Source: Alphaproteobacteria bacterium
GTDB lineage: Bacteria; Pseudomonadota; Alphaproteobacteria; ATCC43930; CGMCC-115725
Direction of reading: 5' to 3'
Assembly (NCBI GenBank): GCA_019240125.1
Contig: JAFAYW010000124.1
Location: 1 to 64,000, forward strand
DNA: 64,000 nucleotides
The position numbers and the translations under genes were made by a program. Below the pieces are notes generated by a model. The model was not told the DNA's origin. It ran no database searches and worked only from the letters and a program-made list of their open reading frames with translations. Each line of letters starts with the position of its first letter. The first letter of the stretch is position 1. This document shows positions 63,271 to 64,000 of this stretch, one piece after another.

Positions 63271-63987
63271 TCAGCAGCTGAGTTGCGTCGCTAGGTCCTC
63301 AAAGCTGGTCGCGACGTAGGTGAAATCGTGCTCGGCCTTGAAGTCGCGGTCTTGCTTCTCGCCCTTCTCGTAGGGGCGATTGATATAGGCGGTCTTCATG
63401 CCGTGCTTTGAGGCGGCGACGAGATCGTTGTTGTGCGCCGCCGTCATCATCACCGCGCCGGGATCGCCCGAGCCGAGCAACTCGATCGCCGACTGGTACA
63501 TCGCCGCATCGGGCTTGTAGGCCTTCGGAATGTCGGAGGCGAGCACCGTGTCCCATGGCAGCCCGCAATGCTTGGCCATATCGGTCAACAGCCGCACCGT
63601 GCCGTTCGACAAGGTCGCGATGATGTATTTGGTCTTAATGCGGGTGAGACCTGGCACCGAGTCGGGCCAAGGCTTGAGGCGGTGCCAGGTGAGGTTGAAC
63701 CACACCTTGTCTTCTTCGCTGAGCTTGCCGGCGACGCCGAACTTGTCGAGCAGCTGATCGAGCGCCATGCGGTGCAGCGCATCGAGATTGGTCCACGGCA
63801 ATTCGCCGGTGCGCACCTTGTTCATCGACGGCGCATAGAGCCCACGCCACTGATCGGCAAATTCCTGCCAATCAACACCGCTGATGCCGAGCCGCCCGCC
63901 GAGCGCCTCGCCATCCGCCGTAACCGCCCCGCGCCAATCCACCACGGTGCCGAACACATCATGCACCAGCACCTTGATCTCGCTCAT
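63271..63987 (-). CDS. haloacid dehalogenase type II
   Basis: A 238-residue HAD-superfamily hydrolase of the L-2-haloacid dehalogenase type. The nucleophile Asp10 is in VHDVFGTVVD, followed by LPWTNLDALHRMALD (cap domain), TLSNGTVRLL (motif II Ser/Asn), a Lys in KAYKPDAAMY (motif III), and MMTAAHNNDLVAASKHGMKTAYINRP (motif IV). It removes halide from 2-haloacids or acts on related substrates. The ATG at 63987 follows GGGAGCGG near the window end. Confidence 0.9.
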   Translation of the reverse strand: MSEIKVLVHDVFGTVVDWRGAVTADGEALGGRLGISGVDWQEFADQWRGLYAPSMNKVRTGELPWTNLDALHRMALDQLLDKFGVAGKLSEEDKVWFNLTWHRLKPWPDSVPGLTRIKTKYIIATLSNGTVRLLTDMAKHCGLPWDTVLASDIPKAYKPDAAMYQSAIELLGSGDPGAVMMTAAHNNDLVAASKHGMKTAYINRPYEKGEKQDRDFKAEHDFTYVATSFEDLATQLSC

Positions 63988-64000
63988 CGCCGCTCCCTAC

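Overview
The window reads as the chromosome of a high-G+C Gram-negative bacterium, most likely an alphaproteobacterium. The pointers are a mreB-mreC-mreD-mrdA-rodA cluster preceded by a DUF4169/ribbon-helix-helix gene pair, Tat- and Sec-exported solute-binding proteins with two complete branched-chain-type (Liv) ABC systems, a three-domain LigD ligase, and many catabolic flavoenzymes. I cannot name the genus. No rRNA, tRNA, insertion sequence or CRISPR array was seen.

Layout. 0-2.2 kb: a truncated alpha/beta hydrolase, an SDR dehydrogenase and a luciferase-like oxidoreductase. 2.3-7.2 kb: an accessory islet of visibly lower G+C. It holds an interrupted small Rossmann/TIR-like gene, an Nmad2-family protein, a stand-alone 5-hmdU DNA kinase helical-domain (aGPT-PPlase-type) protein, a convergent tandem-MazG/MazG-C protein, and a phage-flavoured DUF5681 protein. 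This is the best candidate for a poorly described system (DNA/nucleotide base modification or defence). 7.3-10.7 kb: an Ldh-family dehydrogenase and a double-domain CaiB/BaiF CoA-transferase. 10.8-17.9 kb: DUF4169, RHH, the rod-shape cluster and an unknown acidic-linker protein. 18-23.2 kb: Liv system 1, in which the LivM permease and LivG ATPase are fused. 23.3-29.2 kb: an MscS channel, a DUF4384 lipoprotein, a secreted beta-propeller, and an overlapping AlkB/5'-3' exonuclease pair. 29.3-36.1 kb: a ThDP enzyme, small secreted proteins including a Tyr/Gln/Gly-rich low-complexity one, a VOC enzyme, an acyl-CoA-dehydrogenase-like flavoprotein and an NtaA/DmoA monooxygenase. 36.2-44.9 kb: an unrecognised His-rich helical protein divergent from a RutA-like pyrimidine oxygenase, which leads an operon with two tandem-duplicated substrate-binding proteins and Liv system 2 (G, F, H, M). 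44.9-53.6 kb: an acyl-CoA dehydrogenase, a molybdopterin oxidoreductase overlapping a VWA gene, a flippase-like membrane protein, a MetE-C-like protein and an FAD monooxygenase. 53.6-64 kb: DUF4112, a 16-bp tandem repeat, Kup, a cupin, a CHASE2 histidine kinase-FecR-OmpA-like lipoprotein operon, a possible 29-aa membrane peptide, LigD, a dispersed palindromic repeat and a type II haloacid dehalogenase.

Together the housekeeping part is cell-shape control and envelope sensing. The rest is uptake (Liv systems) plus flavin-, CoA- and ThDP-dependent degradation of organic acids or N-heterocycles, and DNA repair (AlkB, exonuclease, LigD). Start codons were chosen from Shine-Dalgarno-like sequences and family N-termini. 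Family assignments come from recalled motifs; no database search was run.
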